In this document: positions 62,372 through 64,000 of the stretch, in pieces | Layout: every line of letters begins with the position of its first letter | How positions within the stretch are numbered: the stretch's first letter is position 1 | NCBI GenBank assembly: GCA_014773175.1 | Contig: VXCM01000503.1 | Location: 160,625-224,624 of the forward strand | Length of the DNA: 64,000 nt | Source of the DNA: Lucifuga dentata | Taxonomy: Eukaryota > Chordata > Actinopteri > Ophidiiformes > Bythitidae | Direction: 5' to 3' | Translations under genes and position numbers: made by a program | The notes under the pieces: generated by a model | What the model saw: only the letters and a program-made list of their open reading frames with translations | Databases searched by the model: none | What the model was told of the DNA's origin: nothing

Positions 62372-62872
62372 TAAAGTTTCGGTGTCCGAGAAATAGGAAA
62401 TCCCCTCTTCCACAGTTTGCAAAGTTTTATCCCAAAATGGATAAACAGAACACTTCCACAAGGCATGCCTTAATGTCCCTTTCTCTTCTTTACATCTCCA
62501 GCATAAATCATAATCTAAAAGACCCATTCTTTTTAATTTACTGGGAGTAAAATATCTGTGCAACACTGTATACATTATACCTTTTCCTTTGGCCTCCCTT
62601 AAATTCTTTGCAATATTTGAAATTATATTTAACCAGGAATTCTTATGAATCTCTGAATCCAAGTCCTTCTGCCATACAATTCAAAAAGACTCACATTTAT
62701 CACTCTTTGCTTTTAGCAGCATATTATAACATCTTGAGGCCTTTCTAATATACTTTGATAATTTAAAAAATTCTAAGATTATATTACTATCCTGAAAATT
62801 ATTATTTCTTATACAGTATGAAAACATTTTTAAATTTGTATATACTACTACATAAATCCTGCAACTTTTCAA
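62360..62872 (-). pseudogene. LINE-1-type ORF2 C-terminus (zf-RVT region), with in-frame stop
   Basis: One minus-strand frame, broken by a single TGA between 62681 and 62662, encodes KSDKCESF, stop, IVWQKDLDSEIHKNSWLNII and then LKRMGLLDYDLCWRCKEEKGT followed by RHALWKC. The CWRCKEExGTLxHxxWxC block is the zinc-binding zf-RVT region near the end of L1/Tx1-type ORF2 proteins. The copy is inactive. It lies just upstream of rab38 in the same orientation. Confidence 0.8.
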
Positions 62873-64000
62873 TTCTGTAAGACACCTACAGAGTTTACCA
62901 ACAGGTAATGCATTTTTTCGAAGTTATTTGTTTTCCCCCTTAGTGTCCCAGTCCCTAATTTTATTTATTTATTTTTTTTTTTACAAATTAAGTTTGGGAT
63001 AAATTCAACTAAGAAGTTTATCTTAAAAAAAAAAACCCAAAGAAAACAGCATTTTTCATGTAAGCTAGAGACTTTTAACAGCATCAGAAAACATTAAATC
63101 CTCTGTTTTAATAAATTCCAAACCTGTGTTTTGCTTTTTTTTTTTCTCTCTGACAAAACCATTCCTTTAAATTGCACTGTCTTTAATGTTTTGTGATGGC
63201 TGTTTTGTAGAATACTCTGAAAAAAAAAAACTGACAATAAGCAAAGAAAATAATTATTACTTACACACACACACATACAAATACAAATATTTATGAAAGA
63301 TTTTTACTCTCAAATTTAAAACAATGCAGTGCAAAATCTCACAATACAATGAAGAACTGCTATAAACTGAAACAGGGAGGAGGATTAAGGCATCCAAATC
63401 ACTTACACCCCTTTTTTCGCATGATCAAGAAATCCCTGTTACAATGCTCCACAGGATCATTAGAATCATCTCACAAAGTAATACTGCTGTCATGGTCTAA
63501 AGGTGATGACTCCCAATTCTTCACTGTGCTTCCCTGAGGCAAAGAATTGAGGCCCTGCACCTGACAAGCAATCCAAACTAAAAAAAATTAAAAATATAAA
63601 ACTGATTTCTTTAAATTCCCTTTAAATGTTACATTAAATCATTTCCAATCATTCACGTTTTTTTCAAATACATATAAATCATTCCACGTCTGTAACTGCA
63701 GTTAAAGCTTGTAATTTATCAACTGATAAATGATAACATAATCAACTTTGTCTTAGAGCAACAGAATGGGTCAATACAGTAAATTCAGCTAGATACCAGA
63801 TATGGAGGCTGCATGAAGTAAAACAAGTCATTAAGCATGCAGGGTAACTTTCATGCTTGATCTAAAAAAAAAAAAGACACGAGAGTAAAATAACCAGTCT
63901 GGCTGAGAAGGAAAGTTGCATTCATTTGCATGTTTTGATTGTGGGACTAACACAATACTGCTTTGGGTGGGTTTCCCCTTGAAAGAAAATTCATAGCAAT
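62873..64000. other. AT-rich DNA beyond the LINE remnant
   Basis: No convincing gene. Short poly(A)/poly(T) stretches (62974, 63027, 63220, 63863) and a CA tract (63265). A weak plus-strand frame at 63349-63537 begins with a GGGLRHPN stretch that might be LINE-derived. Confidence 0.55.

Overview
This window looks like nuclear genomic DNA of a teleost (bony) fish. It is AT-rich and crowded with (CA)n, (GA)n, (GATA)n and (ATGG)n microsatellites. It carries degraded interspersed repeats of types I recognise from fish genomes, and it holds two vertebrate genes split by canonical introns. There is no sign of bacterial, viral or organelle organisation, and almost all other open frames are microsatellite or low-complexity shadows.

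Layout: 1-22.0 kb is non-coding, with microsatellites, transposon fossils and two stretches that could be regulatory. At 22.49-28.19 kb (+) lies a complete six-exon frizzled-4 gene (fzd4; 543 codons plus stop), preceded by a promoter with clustered CCAAT boxes and followed by a probable 3' UTR reaching about 31.1 kb. From 31.1 to 52.9 kb is intergenic, with several foldback (MITE-like) elements. At 54.03-61.78 kb (-) lies a complete three-exon rab38 gene (212 aa), pointing towards fzd4 (tail to tail). From 62.0 kb to the end there is a LINE-1-type retrotransposon remnant and AT-rich DNA.

The two genes act in different processes. Fzd4 is a seven-pass Wnt/Norrin receptor, known in vertebrates for retinal and CNS vessel growth. 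Rab38 is a small GTPase of melanosome and lysosome-related-organelle traffic. FZD4 and RAB38 are also linked on human chromosome 11q14, so this is conserved synteny in compact form. TMEM135, which lies between them in human, was not seen here.

The most interesting biological point is the structure of fzd4. Human FZD4 has one coding intron; this gene has five, and the four extra ones lie inside what is a single exon in mammals. Three of those four have GT as the first two bases of the downstream exon, a pattern compatible with intron creation by short tandem duplication. The other recurrent signal is technical: about twenty isolated single N bases, all at or inside low-complexity tracts or between perfect tandem copies. 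These look like contig ends that overlap but were not merged, so the four 'tandem duplications' around them should not be read as biology. I found no novel multi-gene system.
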